From Anastatus disparis (Eukaryota; Arthropoda; Insecta; Hymenoptera; Eupelmidae): DNA of 64,000 nt. Position numbers and translations under genes: made by a program. The stretch covers positions 1,618,501 through 1,682,500 of the forward strand of contig JAFFSR010000015.1 in NCBI GenBank assembly GCA_017163975.1. Direction: 5' to 3'. This document shows positions 18,821-26,172 of the stretch, piece by piece (within the stretch, counting starts at the first letter, position 1; every line of letters starts with the position of its first letter). The notes beneath the pieces were generated by a model. It was not told the DNA's origin. It worked only from the letters and a program-made list of their open reading frames with translations, and made no database searches.

Positions 18821-19191
18821 CGATGGTTATCGATTGACTGTTTTGCACTAACAGAGATAATGCCTCCTTTTATAGTCTCAAGCTCCAACTGGCTTTGTAT
18901 GAATTTCTTATTTAGCTCGTCTCTATGCACCTCTACAATTTTATCTAGATTATTGAGATCACTTCTCAAACTAGATATTGAATCTAATAATTTTTGAACT
19001 TCCAAACGTACGATACGCTGTAAAGTATCTAAATTTACAGCTTCATTGAGTTGATTAGGTGATGCGAGATTACAAAGCCTCTTATTTTCCATATCGTATT
19101 GTCCATCTTTTGTGAGTTTATAGCCAATACCCGGAGGTCCTCGACTACCCTCACTTCGTTTGAGATTACGTCCGAATACATCGACGCTCAT
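18796..19191 (-). CDS. Fibre-like coiled-coil protein with collagen-like and phage-tail motifs (131 aa)
   Basis: An N-terminal segment with GSRGPPGIG (15-23, collagen-like) leads into GYKLTKDGQYDMENKRL. This is followed by NLASPNQLNEAVN (41-53), the pattern N-x-x-L-x-N-x-A-x-P-x-x-x-x-x-A-V-N found repeatedly in trimeric phage tail fibres. Residues 54-108 are heptad-like and predicted coiled coil. I infer a trimeric rod, possibly a virion surface spike; no receptor-binding head is present, so it may be only the shaft or an internal trimeriser. It overlaps the integrase gene by 25 bp and follows the unknown 315-aa gene with 31 bp between. No enzymatic motif. Confidence 0.75.
   Translation of the reverse strand: MSVDVFGRNLKRSEGSRGPPGIGYKLTKDGQYDMENKRLCNLASPNQLNEAVNLDTLQRIVRLEVQKLLDSISSLRSDLNNLDKIVEVHRDELNKKFIQSQLELETIKGGIISVSAKQSIDNHRWNNVIDL
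18868..18874 (-). promoter_or_regulatory. TATA box of the integrase gene
   Basis: TATAAAA on the minus strand, 48-54 bp upstream of the integrase ATG and wholly inside the fibre-like coding region. Confidence 0.5.
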
Positions 19192-19222
19192 TTTGATAAT
19201 GCATGGTATAGGTGTCTACACC

Positions 19223-20170
19223 TCAATATATATAGCCTCCTTCACGTAACTCTTCTATAATTGAATGTATCTCATTTGTATGGCTAGGGTTTCCAGCTTC
19301 TCTTTCAGCAATGAGTAATCGAAGTCTATCAACGAGTTCATTTGGATCATCCCAGTATATGTAATCCATTCTCGTATCTCTTCTTCCAATTTTATATCGA
19401 GGTAACGATCCTCCTCTTTTTTTCAATGAAAATAAAGGACTAATGATACTATCAAATTTTTTACTTTTGTGCGTACGAATAGTCTCATCACTTCTGTAGC
19501 GTCGTTTGTGAGCATTAGTAGTTTCAAGAATCTTCTTGTAATTTTGCATATCATTATTGTTCATGTGATCTCTATCGGGATTTTTCATAATTAACAATTC
19601 TAACAATCCTTTAGTTTTTAGATATTTTTTATCTTTTATACGAATGTTTTTATCTTCGAAAAATAGAGGTGAGTCACCAATTAAGTAACTATTACCTTCC
19701 TTGCGCACTCCATAAACTTTATCCAATTGTTTTGATTGATCCTCATTGAGCATATGAATGTACTTATTATCAAGCAATAAATCATCTTCTTTTTCTAATT
19801 CCTGCTCACTTGCAGCTGATTCAAATTCAGTATCAACTTGTCCAATAGTATCGTTTAATGATGTATCTATAGCATCATCATCATCAATGGATGAATAGGA
19901 AGGAATAGAAGACTGCAAGAAGGAGGAATAAGTATCATTGTTTTTCATGACTTTTTTTTTATTTTTTGCTATGTTATGTATAAAATCATTATTTTTCTCA
20001 GTAGTAGCAACGAGTTTCTGAAGAGGATCAACGATAGGTTTGAATGTCTCGCCAAATGCTCTTTCAATATTTTCTTTTCCAAACTTCAATAAGTTATATT
20101 TTCGTTTAACTGCATTGCGTGCTTGTACAAGTTGATGTAGAACATCTTTCTTTCGTCTAATGTCAGCCAT
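19223..20170 (-). CDS. Conserved Polinton protein of unknown function (315 aa)
   Basis: Charged and mostly helical. The first 40 residues are Lys/Arg-rich (MADIRRKKDVLHQLVQARNA), followed by long helices, an acidic Ser/Asp-rich stretch (about 90-125) and a C-terminal conserved-looking unit with RMDYIYWDDPNELVDRLRLL and NEIHSIIEELREGGYIY. I recall similar C-termini in proteins of other arthropod Polintons, but know no function; a core or scaffold role is a guess from its place between ATPase and fibre-like genes. Its last codons (TAT ATA TAT) form the TATA box of the next gene. Frame intact. Confidence 0.8.
   Translation of the reverse strand: MADIRRKKDVLHQLVQARNAVKRKYNLLKFGKENIERAFGETFKPIVDPLQKLVATTEKNNDFIHNIAKNKKKVMKNNDTYSSFLQSSIPSYSSIDDDDAIDTSLNDTIGQVDTEFESAASEQELEKEDDLLLDNKYIHMLNEDQSKQLDKVYGVRKEGNSYLIGDSPLFFEDKNIRIKDKKYLKTKGLLELLIMKNPDRDHMNNNDMQNYKKILETTNAHKRRYRSDETIRTHKSKKFDSIISPLFSLKKRGGSLPRYKIGRRDTRMDYIYWDDPNELVDRLRLLIAEREAGNPSHTNEIHSIIEELREGGYIY
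19227..19234 (-). promoter_or_regulatory. TATA box of the fibre-like gene
   Basis: TATATATA on the minus strand, 36-43 bp upstream of the ATG at 19191. It is encoded by the last three codons (Y-I-Y) of the preceding gene. Confidence 0.55.
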
Positions 20171-20211
20171 GTTGACGCTTCAGCGTACAATGATGAATTG
20201 TTTTCTTAGGA

Positions 20212-20916
20212 CTATGTGCGCGCTATATTTATAACAAAACAATCAAAGCCTTTTCTATATCTACCAGAATTGATCGAACTATCTTTGTCGATCATTAAAA
20301 ATCCGTATTTATCATCAGTCCAACACTTGGAGCATAATTCTTTGAATTGCGCGTAATTCATGTCGGAATTGACGTGATCATCGTATAAGTGTCTCAAGTT
20401 GACGTCATCTTGACGAAAAATCACCAACAAATTGACATTGTCTCTGACTAGATGTTTTGGAATTCGAGCATAAGATTGACAGAGATAGAAACAATCAACA
20501 TCTTTGTGTCTACCCATACAGAAGTAAGCTCTGATATTATCTTGTTTTTCACAGGCTACATCATCAAAAATCATGACAGAATTTGGAAGCGCGTTATCAG
20601 GGGCTACAACAGATTCGTGCTCACTAAAGGGAAAATATTGTACACCTTCTAAAGGCTCTAGGAGGTCCTTCAAAAACGTGTACTTTGGTTGATTCAAAGA
20701 CTTGGAGTAAACATAAACGTTTTCAAACCTGAGACCATTAGGATGCGTCATTAGTGCTAAGAGACTATTGGTTTTACCACAATTTGATGGACCGCAAAAT
20801 ACAGCTCGAATACTGTTTGGAAGTAAGTCTCCATGCCTCTTTAATTTCTTCTCATGCTCCACGATAGTGTCAAAATTTTCTATCGGTAGCTTAACGGATT
20901 GTTCTTTGAAATTCAT
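20212..20916 (-). CDS. atp: A32/FtsK-HerA-type genome packaging ATPase (234 aa)
   Basis: It is expected to pump the linear genome into the capsid. Walker A is CGPSNCGKTN (K48, T49), Walker B is VMIFDD (D118, D119), and a CFYLCQSYARIP segment (142-153) fits the sensor strand of this family. The length is typical of Polinton ATPases, with no extra domains. Transcribed leftward from a promoter that overlaps the rightward promoter of the protease fusion gene. Its 3' end contains the TATA box of the 315-aa gene. Frame intact. Confidence 0.95.
   Translation of the reverse strand: MNFKEQSVKLPIENFDTIVEHEKKLKRHGDLLPNSIRAVFCGPSNCGKTNSLLALMTHPNGLRFENVYVYSKSLNQPKYTFLKDLLEPLEGVQYFPFSEHESVVAPDNALPNSVMIFDDVACEKQDNIRAYFCMGRHKDVDCFYLCQSYARIPKHLVRDNVNLLVIFRQDDVNLRHLYDDHVNSDMNYAQFKELCSKCWTDDKYGFLMIDKDSSINSGRYRKGFDCFVINIART
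20226..20233 (-). promoter_or_regulatory. TATA box of the 315-aa gene
   Basis: TATAAATA on the minus strand, 56-63 bp upstream of the ATG at 20170 and inside the last codons of the ATPase gene. Confidence 0.5.
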
Positions 20917-20953
20917 TATGACAGCACGTCTAACGTACGAATGCTTGACCAGC

Positions 20954-20988
20954 TATAAATACAGGGCTTTTATACCCAATGCCTCAGT
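20954..20988. promoter_or_regulatory. Overlapping divergent promoters of ATPase and protease-fusion genes
   Basis: Rightward: TATAAAT at 20954-20960 with a TCAGT initiator at 20984-20988 (A at 20986, 32 bp from the first T). Leftward: TATAAAA from 20974 to 20968. The two core promoters are interleaved within 35 bp, which should couple or make exclusive the expression of packaging ATPase and protease. The initiator lies downstream of an in-frame ATG at 20979, so that ATG should not be used. Confidence 0.7.
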
Positions 20989-21011
20989 CTTCATTTAGTC
21001 TTCGAAGAGTG

Positions 21012-22205
21012 ATGATCGTATATAGACAACGACGACGTGGACGCGGTTTTGTCAACAAGCTTCTTAATAGTCTCCCAATCAAACTTCATATACCAGGATA
21101 CCAATACTGTGGACCCGGTACAAGATTAGCTAAACGTTTGGCTAGAGGTGATCCAGGAATTAATCCTCTCGATAGAGCTTGTAAAGAGCACGACATTGCT
21201 TATTCACAGAATCGTGAAAACGTAGAAGCTAGAAACGCTTCTGATAGAATTTTAGCAGAAAAAGCTAATCAAAGGATTTCATCAAAAGACGCTAGCTTTG
21301 GAGAGAAAGCAGCTGCATTTGCAATTAAAAACATTATGAAAGTAAAGTCTAAATTCGGAATGGGTATGAAGAAGAAGGGTAAGAGGAGGAGGAGGAAGCC
21401 TTCTACTACTACTACTTTCAATACAATAGTAAAGGCTGCATCAAAATCAATTGTTCCTACTAAATGTGCTCGAAAAGCCATTCTGTCAGCTCTAAAAGGT
21501 GCACGTAATGCTGTTAAAAAAGCAGGTGGTAAAAAGAATGTAAAAATTCCACGTACTTTACCAGTTCCAAAGAAAGTAGGAGGTTTCTTACCATTTCTTA
21601 TACCAATCTTTGCAGGTTTGAGTGCTGTTGGTGGTATAGCTGGAGGTGCCGCTGGAATTGCTAAAGCGGTAAACGATTCCAAAGCTGCTAAACAACAATT
21701 AGAAGAAAATAAGAGACATAATACAAAGATGGAAGAAATAGCTCTTGGTAAAGGCCTTTACTTGAAACCATATAAAACTGGTCTTGGTCTTCGTATGAAA
21801 CCAAAGAATTCTTTAAAAAAAAAAAAAATCCTCAAAGTAAAATTACCTCAAAGAGCACTCACCGATGCTGATCTCATCAAGTATGCAAAAATCCTAAAAA
21901 TCTCAAATTTCCGAGGAGTATTTATGAGGAATGCTATGCCTATTAATGGACCGCACTATAGAGAATCAGCTATTGTTAATCTCGATGATGCAGATGGACC
22001 TGGAACACATTGGGTAGCATATCGCAAACGAGGAAACGATGTTGTGTATTTCGATAGCTTCGGTGATCTTCAACCTCCTTTGGATTTAATGACATATCTG
22101 AGAGTAGACAACATCAAGTACAATCCTGAGAGGTATCAAGACTTTGATACTTTTAATTGCGGTCATCTTTGTCTAAGATTCTTGAGTAACACTCTTGATA
22201 TATAA
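21012..22205 (+). CDS. Fusion protein: phospholipase A2-like + basic/hydrophobic core segment + adenain-type protease (397 aa)
   Basis: Numbering is from the ATG at 21012; the frame is also open from an ATG at 20979. Residues ~25-85 carry a PLA2-like domain: YCGPGT calcium loop (32-37) and CKEHDIAYS with the catalytic His-Asp pair (60-61), like the parvovirus VP1 domain. Residues 117-129 are strongly basic and 190-217 are a Gly/Ala-rich hydrophobic helix, resembling membrane-active virion core peptides. The C-terminal ~100 residues form an adenain/C5 cysteine protease with H333 (GTHWVAY), D348 (VYFDSFG) and C383 (NCGHLC). The protease would mature virion proteins. A run of 14 A (21815-21828) encodes Lys between the core and protease parts. 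The stop overlaps the penton TATA box. Confidence 0.88.
   Translation: MIVYRQRRRGRGFVNKLLNSLPIKLHIPGYQYCGPGTRLAKRLARGDPGINPLDRACKEHDIAYSQNRENVEARNASDRILAEKANQRISSKDASFGEKAAAFAIKNIMKVKSKFGMGMKKKGKRRRRKPSTTTTFNTIVKAASKSIVPTKCARKAILSALKGARNAVKKAGGKKNVKIPRTLPVPKKVGGFLPFLIPIFAGLSAVGGIAGGAAGIAKAVNDSKAAKQQLEENKRHNTKMEEIALGKGLYLKPYKTGLGLRMKPKNSLKKKKILKVKLPQRALTDADLIKYAKILKISNFRGVFMRNAMPINGPHYRESAIVNLDDADGPGTHWVAYRKRGNDVVYFDSFGDLQPPLDLMTYLRVDNIKYNPERYQDFDTFNCGHLCLRFLSNTLDI
22199..22205 (+). promoter_or_regulatory. TATA box of the minor capsid gene
   Basis: TATATAA formed by the last codons and stop of the protease gene. Transcription would begin near 22230, making ATG 22234 or 22249 the start. Confidence 0.55.
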
Positions 22206-22248
22206 AGAAAAGAATGATGAGTATTTGTTAATTATGTGTTCAACAATC

Positions 22249-22935
22249 ATGGTAGATTCATTGACTTTGAGTCTTTCGAGTACATCGTCTGTACTGGAAG
22301 AACAGTGTTTTCCACCAATTGAACTTTCACCTGACAAGAATTATGTTCTCGGATTAGTTGCTTTCATGACATTCAATTCTATACCTAATATCGACAAGGG
22401 TAGTAATCTATTCCACGTTGGACAGGAAGAAATTGTTTTACCGACTGGTAGTTATGAAATTGAGGATATAGAGAATTATCTCAGTGAAACATTGACGACA
22501 AAAAGTATCTCAATCAGTATTAAACCAAACAATAATACACTTCGCAGTGAAATAAAATGCAATCATTCGATTGATTTTCGACCTGAACATTCGATAGGAC
22601 CTTTATTAGGCTTTGCAAAACGTGTACTTCCTGCTGACGTCACGAATCATTCAGATTTACCTGTAGCTATTCTCAAGGTCAACGCTCTTCGAGTCGAGTG
22701 TAATATTGTCTCTGGTGCCTATATAAACGGTCGACGAGTGCACACGATACATGAATTCTTTCCTGCTGTCCCACCAGGATATAAGATTATTGAAGTGCCA
22801 TCACAAGTCATTTACCTTCCAGTCGTCGTCAAGAGCATAGATCATTTACAAGTGCGTATACTCGATCAAGACGGGAATTTAATAAACTTTCGTGGAGAAA
22901 CTATTACAGTTAGATTACATATCAAATCAGTATAA
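22249..22935 (+). CDS. Minor capsid (penton-like) protein (228 aa)
   Basis: It matches the Polinton minor capsid family: a short N-terminus (MVDSLTLSLSS), then FPPIELSPDKNYVLGLVAFM and FNSIPNI, a hallmark of the penton-like single jelly-roll. After that come the central LPTGSYEIEDIENYL and a C-terminal beta-rich half (VQVRILDQDGNLINFRGE-like). It would form the pentameric vertex. The ATG at 22249 (ATCATGG) is preferred over 22234 by context and by the usual short N-terminus; the frame opens at 22195 before the expected transcription start. It lies directly before the major capsid gene. Frame intact. Confidence 0.9.
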   Translation: MVDSLTLSLSSTSSVLEEQCFPPIELSPDKNYVLGLVAFMTFNSIPNIDKGSNLFHVGQEEIVLPTGSYEIEDIENYLSETLTTKSISISIKPNNNTLRSEIKCNHSIDFRPEHSIGPLLGFAKRVLPADVTNHSDLPVAILKVNALRVECNIVSGAYINGRRVHTIHEFFPAVPPGYKIIEVPSQVIYLPVVVKSIDHLQVRILDQDGNLINFRGETITVRLHIKSV

Positions 22936-22981
22936 AAAATGGGAGTGGTTTATAACAATAAAAATAACAAAGGGTATATAA
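22931..22981 (+). promoter_or_regulatory. Promoter region of the major capsid gene
   Basis: Two TATA-like boxes, TATAAAA at 22931-22937 (overlapping the minor capsid stop) and TATATAA at 22975-22981, lie 150-200 bp before the capsid ATG at 23131. Starts from the second would skip the ATG of a 60-codon frame at 22992; starts from the first would include it. Confidence 0.5.
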
Positions 22982-23130
22982 GTAAATCAAGATGGCATTC
23001 GAACATCAGTCGTCATCGACAAGTCAAAGTATTAACACGGCAGAACATTCAGTTTTTGAAAAGCCAAGGCTTAAAAATAAGAGCTCCTGGTGGAAAATTA
23101 CGTGCTTAATTTTTTGCTGTTTTCAAAGAA

Positions 23131-24360
23131 ATGGAGGAAATTCTAAACATAAGGACAGGAGTAACATTGGATGAGTCAATAGCTCACTGTGAGGTGCATG
23201 CGTACCAGCCTTACACCTTGTCAAATTTCAATAATAGCAATGAAATTCGCATATCAATTCAACATCAAGATTTAAATCTTTTGCCTTCGCGGAGTTCTCT
23301 ACACATAGTGGGAAAATTAACTCAACAAGATGGCACTGCTTTAGCAAGAACTAACTTAGTTAATAATGGCATCTGTCATCTATTCGAGGAAGTTCGCTAT
23401 GAAATTAATGCTATAGAGATCGATCGCTGTAAGAATGTTGGATTGACCACCGTTATGAAGGGTTGGGTATCACTCAATCCTAGTCAGAGTTTGATTATAG
23501 AAAATGCTGGTTGGATTGATATAACGGAAACTCGGAAGATCATTAATAACAATGGCTATTTTGATATTTTCATACCTCTCAGTATGATTTTAGGCTTCGC
23601 CGAAGATTATCGCAAAATCATAGTCAATGTTAAACATGAACTTATCCTCACGAGATCTAGGAACGATATTAACGCAGTAATACAAACACCGAATGCTACT
23701 ATTGCTTATGAAGATTTCAAAATTGATTTTTTAAGGATCGAGTGGCTTATGCCTCACATACAGTTATCCAATGAATGTAAAATTCGCATGCTTCGACAAA
23801 TCGAGAAAAATAAACCTATCTCAATGAGTTTTCGTTCCTGGGAATTATACGAATATCCATTATTACCTGCATCAACGAGACATGTATGGACAGTCAAAAC
23901 ATCTAACCAGCTGGAGAAGCCTCGTTTTATCATTCTTGGTTTCCAGACAAATCGAAAAGGACAAAAAACTGCTAACGCTAGTCAGTTTGATCATTGCAAT
24001 TTGAGCAATGTAAAACTATTTCTCAATTCTACATACTATCCTTACGGAAATATGAATCTTGATATTGTCAATAATCAGTATGCAATATTATACGATATGT
24101 ATGCTAATTTCCAAAATGCATACTATGGGAAGGAGTCCGAGCCAATGCTGAAAAAATCAGATTATATCAATCACATGCCGCTGATAGTCATCGATTGTTC
24201 AAAACAAAATGATTCTCTAAAGAGTGCTCCAGTTGATGTTCATCTTGAATTCGAGACCAAACAAAACTTTCCAGTTGGAACTTCAGCTTACTGTTTAATC
24301 TTACATGATAGAATCATAGAATACAACGCCATAAGCGGTGATGTCAGAAAATTAGTCTAA
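23131..24360 (+). CDS. mcp: Major capsid protein, double jelly-roll (409 aa)
   Basis: The sequence fits Polinton major capsid proteins: MEEILNIRTGVTLDESIAHC at the start, EIRISIQHQDLNLLPSRSSL, a first beta-rich half, and a second half with FRSWELYEYPLLPASTRHVW, VWTVKTSNQLEKPRFIILGF and LNSTYYPYGNMNLD. It closes with PLIVIDCSKQNDSLKSAPVD and HLEFETKQNFP. Two jelly-rolls per chain build pseudo-hexameric capsomers. Length is usual for the family (about 400-450). The first ATG consistent with the family N-terminus is 23131; an overlapping 60-codon frame precedes it. Frame intact. Confidence 0.92.
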   Translation: MEEILNIRTGVTLDESIAHCEVHAYQPYTLSNFNNSNEIRISIQHQDLNLLPSRSSLHIVGKLTQQDGTALARTNLVNNGICHLFEEVRYEINAIEIDRCKNVGLTTVMKGWVSLNPSQSLIIENAGWIDITETRKIINNNGYFDIFIPLSMILGFAEDYRKIIVNVKHELILTRSRNDINAVIQTPNATIAYEDFKIDFLRIEWLMPHIQLSNECKIRMLRQIEKNKPISMSFRSWELYEYPLLPASTRHVWTVKTSNQLEKPRFIILGFQTNRKGQKTANASQFDHCNLSNVKLFLNSTYYPYGNMNLDIVNNQYAILYDMYANFQNAYYGKESEPMLKKSDYINHMPLIVIDCSKQNDSLKSAPVDVHLEFETKQNFPVGTSAYCLILHDRIIEYNAISGDVRKLV

Positions 24361-24469
24361 AGGAGTGGGGATAGTCTGCAAAGGAGAGGGGATAGTCTGC
24401 AAAGGAGAGGGGATAGTCTGCTAAGGAGTGGGGATAGTCTGCAAAGGAGTGGGGATAGCAGGATATAAG
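24361..24469 (+). promoter_or_regulatory. Five 21-bp tandem repeats followed by a TATA box
   Basis: Five near-identical units AAAGGAGTGGGGATAGTCTGC (one or two changes each) run from just after the capsid stop to about 24460, followed by ATATAAG at 24463-24468. The ATG of the next gene is 24507. The layout is that of an upstream activator array, and the G-rich core resembles the GGGTGGGGG runs before the polymerase promoter. Confidence 0.6.
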
Positions 24470-24506
24470 AAAGCGAGCGCGAGCTGGGATCTCATTCTTT
24501 AACAAG

Positions 24507-25040
24507 ATGGAATACGCAGTGGACTTACAAGGTTTTAAAAAGCCAGGTAAAGAATTTGTTTTAAAAGAGTTGGCTGCTGTTCCTCTCGTTGAATCGGCTG
24601 AACCTACAGTACATCTTTTCAAACCACCTTTTCCATGGAAAAAGTTAACTACGAAATACAAGCGTGAAAATCTCTGGCTCGAGCTTTGCTATCATGGACT
24701 AGCTTGGAATTCTGGAGATCACGAGTATACTGAAATAGAAAAAATTCTTCGACAAACTCTGCAGAACGCTACACAAGTTTTTGTGATTGGTAAAGTGAAA
24801 AAAGAGTGGTTAGAAAAGTTTGATTTTAAAGTTGTGGATATTAGTGAACTGGGTATTCCCCATTTTGATCAACGGCTAACTAAAACAGTCTCTTGTTCAC
24901 ATCATAATTGTATGTATAAAAATACATGTGCTGTTAACAACGTTAAATCAATACAAAAGTTGTATTTTAGTGATTTCAGTGATTGGGTTATGGACTGGGA
25001 AGACACTCGTGCAAATACCGACAGTGAATCAGAACTGTAA
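24507..25040 (+). CDS. Cys/His-tailed accessory protein, paralog A (177 aa)
   Basis: Function unknown. It opens MEYAVDLQGFK, has KELAAVPL, LFKPPFPWKKL, a YHGLAWNSG turn (62-70), a VFVIGKVKKEWLEKF segment and a C-terminal CSHHNCMYKNTCAVNNV (C130, H133, C141) that may bind metal. The acidic tail (about 155-177) is absent from paralog B. Alternating strands and helices with D6 in the first strand and a terminal C/H-C-A-x-x-N helix are loosely like a DEDD-type RNase H-fold nuclease, but essential acidic residues are not convincingly present, so this is only a hypothesis. It is followed 14 bp later by paralog B. Confidence 0.8.
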   Translation: MEYAVDLQGFKKPGKEFVLKELAAVPLVESAEPTVHLFKPPFPWKKLTTKYKRENLWLELCYHGLAWNSGDHEYTEIEKILRQTLQNATQVFVIGKVKKEWLEKFDFKVVDISELGIPHFDQRLTKTVSCSHHNCMYKNTCAVNNVKSIQKLYFSDFSDWVMDWEDTRANTDSESEL

Positions 25041-25054
25041 AAAAAGTTATCAGC

Positions 25055-25525
25055 ATGGAGTACTTGGTGGATATGCAGGGTTTCAAACAGTCTGGTGATG
25101 ACTATATTCTCAAAGAGTTGGCTGTAATGCCGCTCAACGATGATACTGAACCTCTGGTACTCCTTTTCAACAAACCATATTCCTGGCGTAGACTTTCGGA
25201 CGAGTTCAAAGAACAAAATACCTGGTTGAAATATTACTATCATGGTTTGTCATGGAACTCTGGTACCATTCCCTATACTGACGTAGGCAATATTCTTAGA
25301 GAAGCCTTACATGATGCGACCAAAATTTTTGTCGTGGGTAGCATAAGAAAAAAATGGCTAGAACGCTTCAAGTTCAAAGTTTATGACATCACCGAAATGG
25401 GTTTTCCACCAGCTGATAAAATAAAGCTTGTGACTGTTTGCCCTAATCACAATGATACATACAAAGCTCGTTGTGCTCTGCACAATGTCAGACTTATGAA
25501 AAAATACTTTACTAAAAATAAATAA
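25055..25525 (+). CDS. Cys/His-tailed accessory protein, paralog B (156 aa)
   Basis: It aligns with the 177-aa protein throughout: MEYLVDMQGFK, KELAVMPLNDD, LLFNKPYSWRRL, YHGLSWNSGTIPY (62-74), KIFVVGSIRKKWLERF, DITEMGFP, and CPNHNDTYKARCALHNV (C129, H132, C140). It lacks the acidic tail. Only 14 bp separate it from paralog A and no TATA box is evident between, so the pair may share a transcript. AATAAA at about 25518 overlaps the stop codon. A tandem duplication origin is likely; a third, decayed copy sits at the other end of the element. Confidence 0.8.
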   Translation: MEYLVDMQGFKQSGDDYILKELAVMPLNDDTEPLVLLFNKPYSWRRLSDEFKEQNTWLKYYYHGLSWNSGTIPYTDVGNILREALHDATKIFVVGSIRKKWLERFKFKVYDITEMGFPPADKIKLVTVCPNHNDTYKARCALHNVRLMKKYFTKNK

Positions 25526-25577
25526 GTTGATTTATGCTACCATAGGAAGTAAAAAGGAAAGATAATGCTTAATGGAT

Positions 25578-25630
25578 GTATCTCACAGGTGGAGGGCGAT
25601 GGTTGGGGCTCTCACCACTTCCTAAAAAAA
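25578..25630 (+). promoter_or_regulatory. Copy 2 of the repeated ~50-bp promoter-like module
   Basis: It begins GTATCTCACAGGTGGAGGGC, continues GATGGTTGGGGCTCTCACCA and ends CTTCCTAAAAAAA, where copy 3 has CTTCCTATAAAAA. It precedes the 103-aa gene by about 150 bp. Confidence 0.5.
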
Positions 25631-25778
25631 CAAAGTTTTTGTTTAATGTCATCCTATGGAGGGGGAGTCTGCGCAGTAGTCACGGCTCAACCACTACTTA
25701 AGAGAACTCCCGAACCAGTTCGAGTCATTCATTTATCAGACTCTACTAAGTAAACTTAGAATTCTTTATCAAAGAAAT

Positions 25779-26090
25779 ATGGATCTTGATAAATTCAACG
25801 AGGCAGCTCGTGGACGCGTCCATCGTGCCATTGGGAATATATTCCCCTTAAAGAAAGATCAGACTTATTATGTGAGTGAGTTTAGACCAGTTAAATGTAA
25901 GGATAAGTTTAGATTGATGGCAACTTTAGATCACGAATGGCGCATTTTTATTCCATCTCGCGCATGCAGAGCCTTACAGGAGAATAAGGAGTTTTACCTC
26001 GAGTTGCAAGAGGCCATTAAAAATTTTAAGTTGTTTGTGAAGTATTTAGATGATGACAACGGAAAAGGTCTCGAGTTCTCCTTGACATAA
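25779..26090 (+). CDS. Small conserved Polinton protein, OB-fold-like, second copy (103 aa)
   Basis: Paralog of the product at 16945-17244, sharing the AARG N-terminus, the L-x-x-D-x-x-Y-x-V-S-x-x-R core, the EWRIFIPSRACRALQE strand-helix and the KLFVKYLD...LEFS end. A replication or single-strand-binding role is possible but unproven. It lies among the right-end accessory genes rather than next to the polymerase, so the two copies flank the structural block and may differ in timing. Confidence 0.8.
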   Translation: MDLDKFNEAARGRVHRAIGNIFPLKKDQTYYVSEFRPVKCKDKFRLMATLDHEWRIFIPSRACRALQENKEFYLELQEAIKNFKLFVKYLDDDNGKGLEFSLT

Positions 26091-26172
26091 GCGCTTGGAA
26101 GTTAACGGATAGGTATATGAGTCATGAGTGCACTTCTCGGAGTAAGAGGTTCACAAGTGGCGATTCTTGGTT

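Noticed and set aside
22992..23174. 60-codon frame before the major capsid gene
   Set aside because: It overlaps the capsid start and begins before the start expected from the nearer TATA box. A hydrophobic stretch makes a real small protein conceivable, but support is insufficient.
24344..24661. 105-codon minus-strand frame over the 21-bp repeats
   Set aside because: Repeating peptides (YPLSFAD) come from the tandem repeat; antisense to a real gene.
25565..25753. 62-codon frame over promoter module copy 2
   Set aside because: Lies on a repeated regulatory sequence, and the similar frame at 26124-26321 arises from the same repeat.
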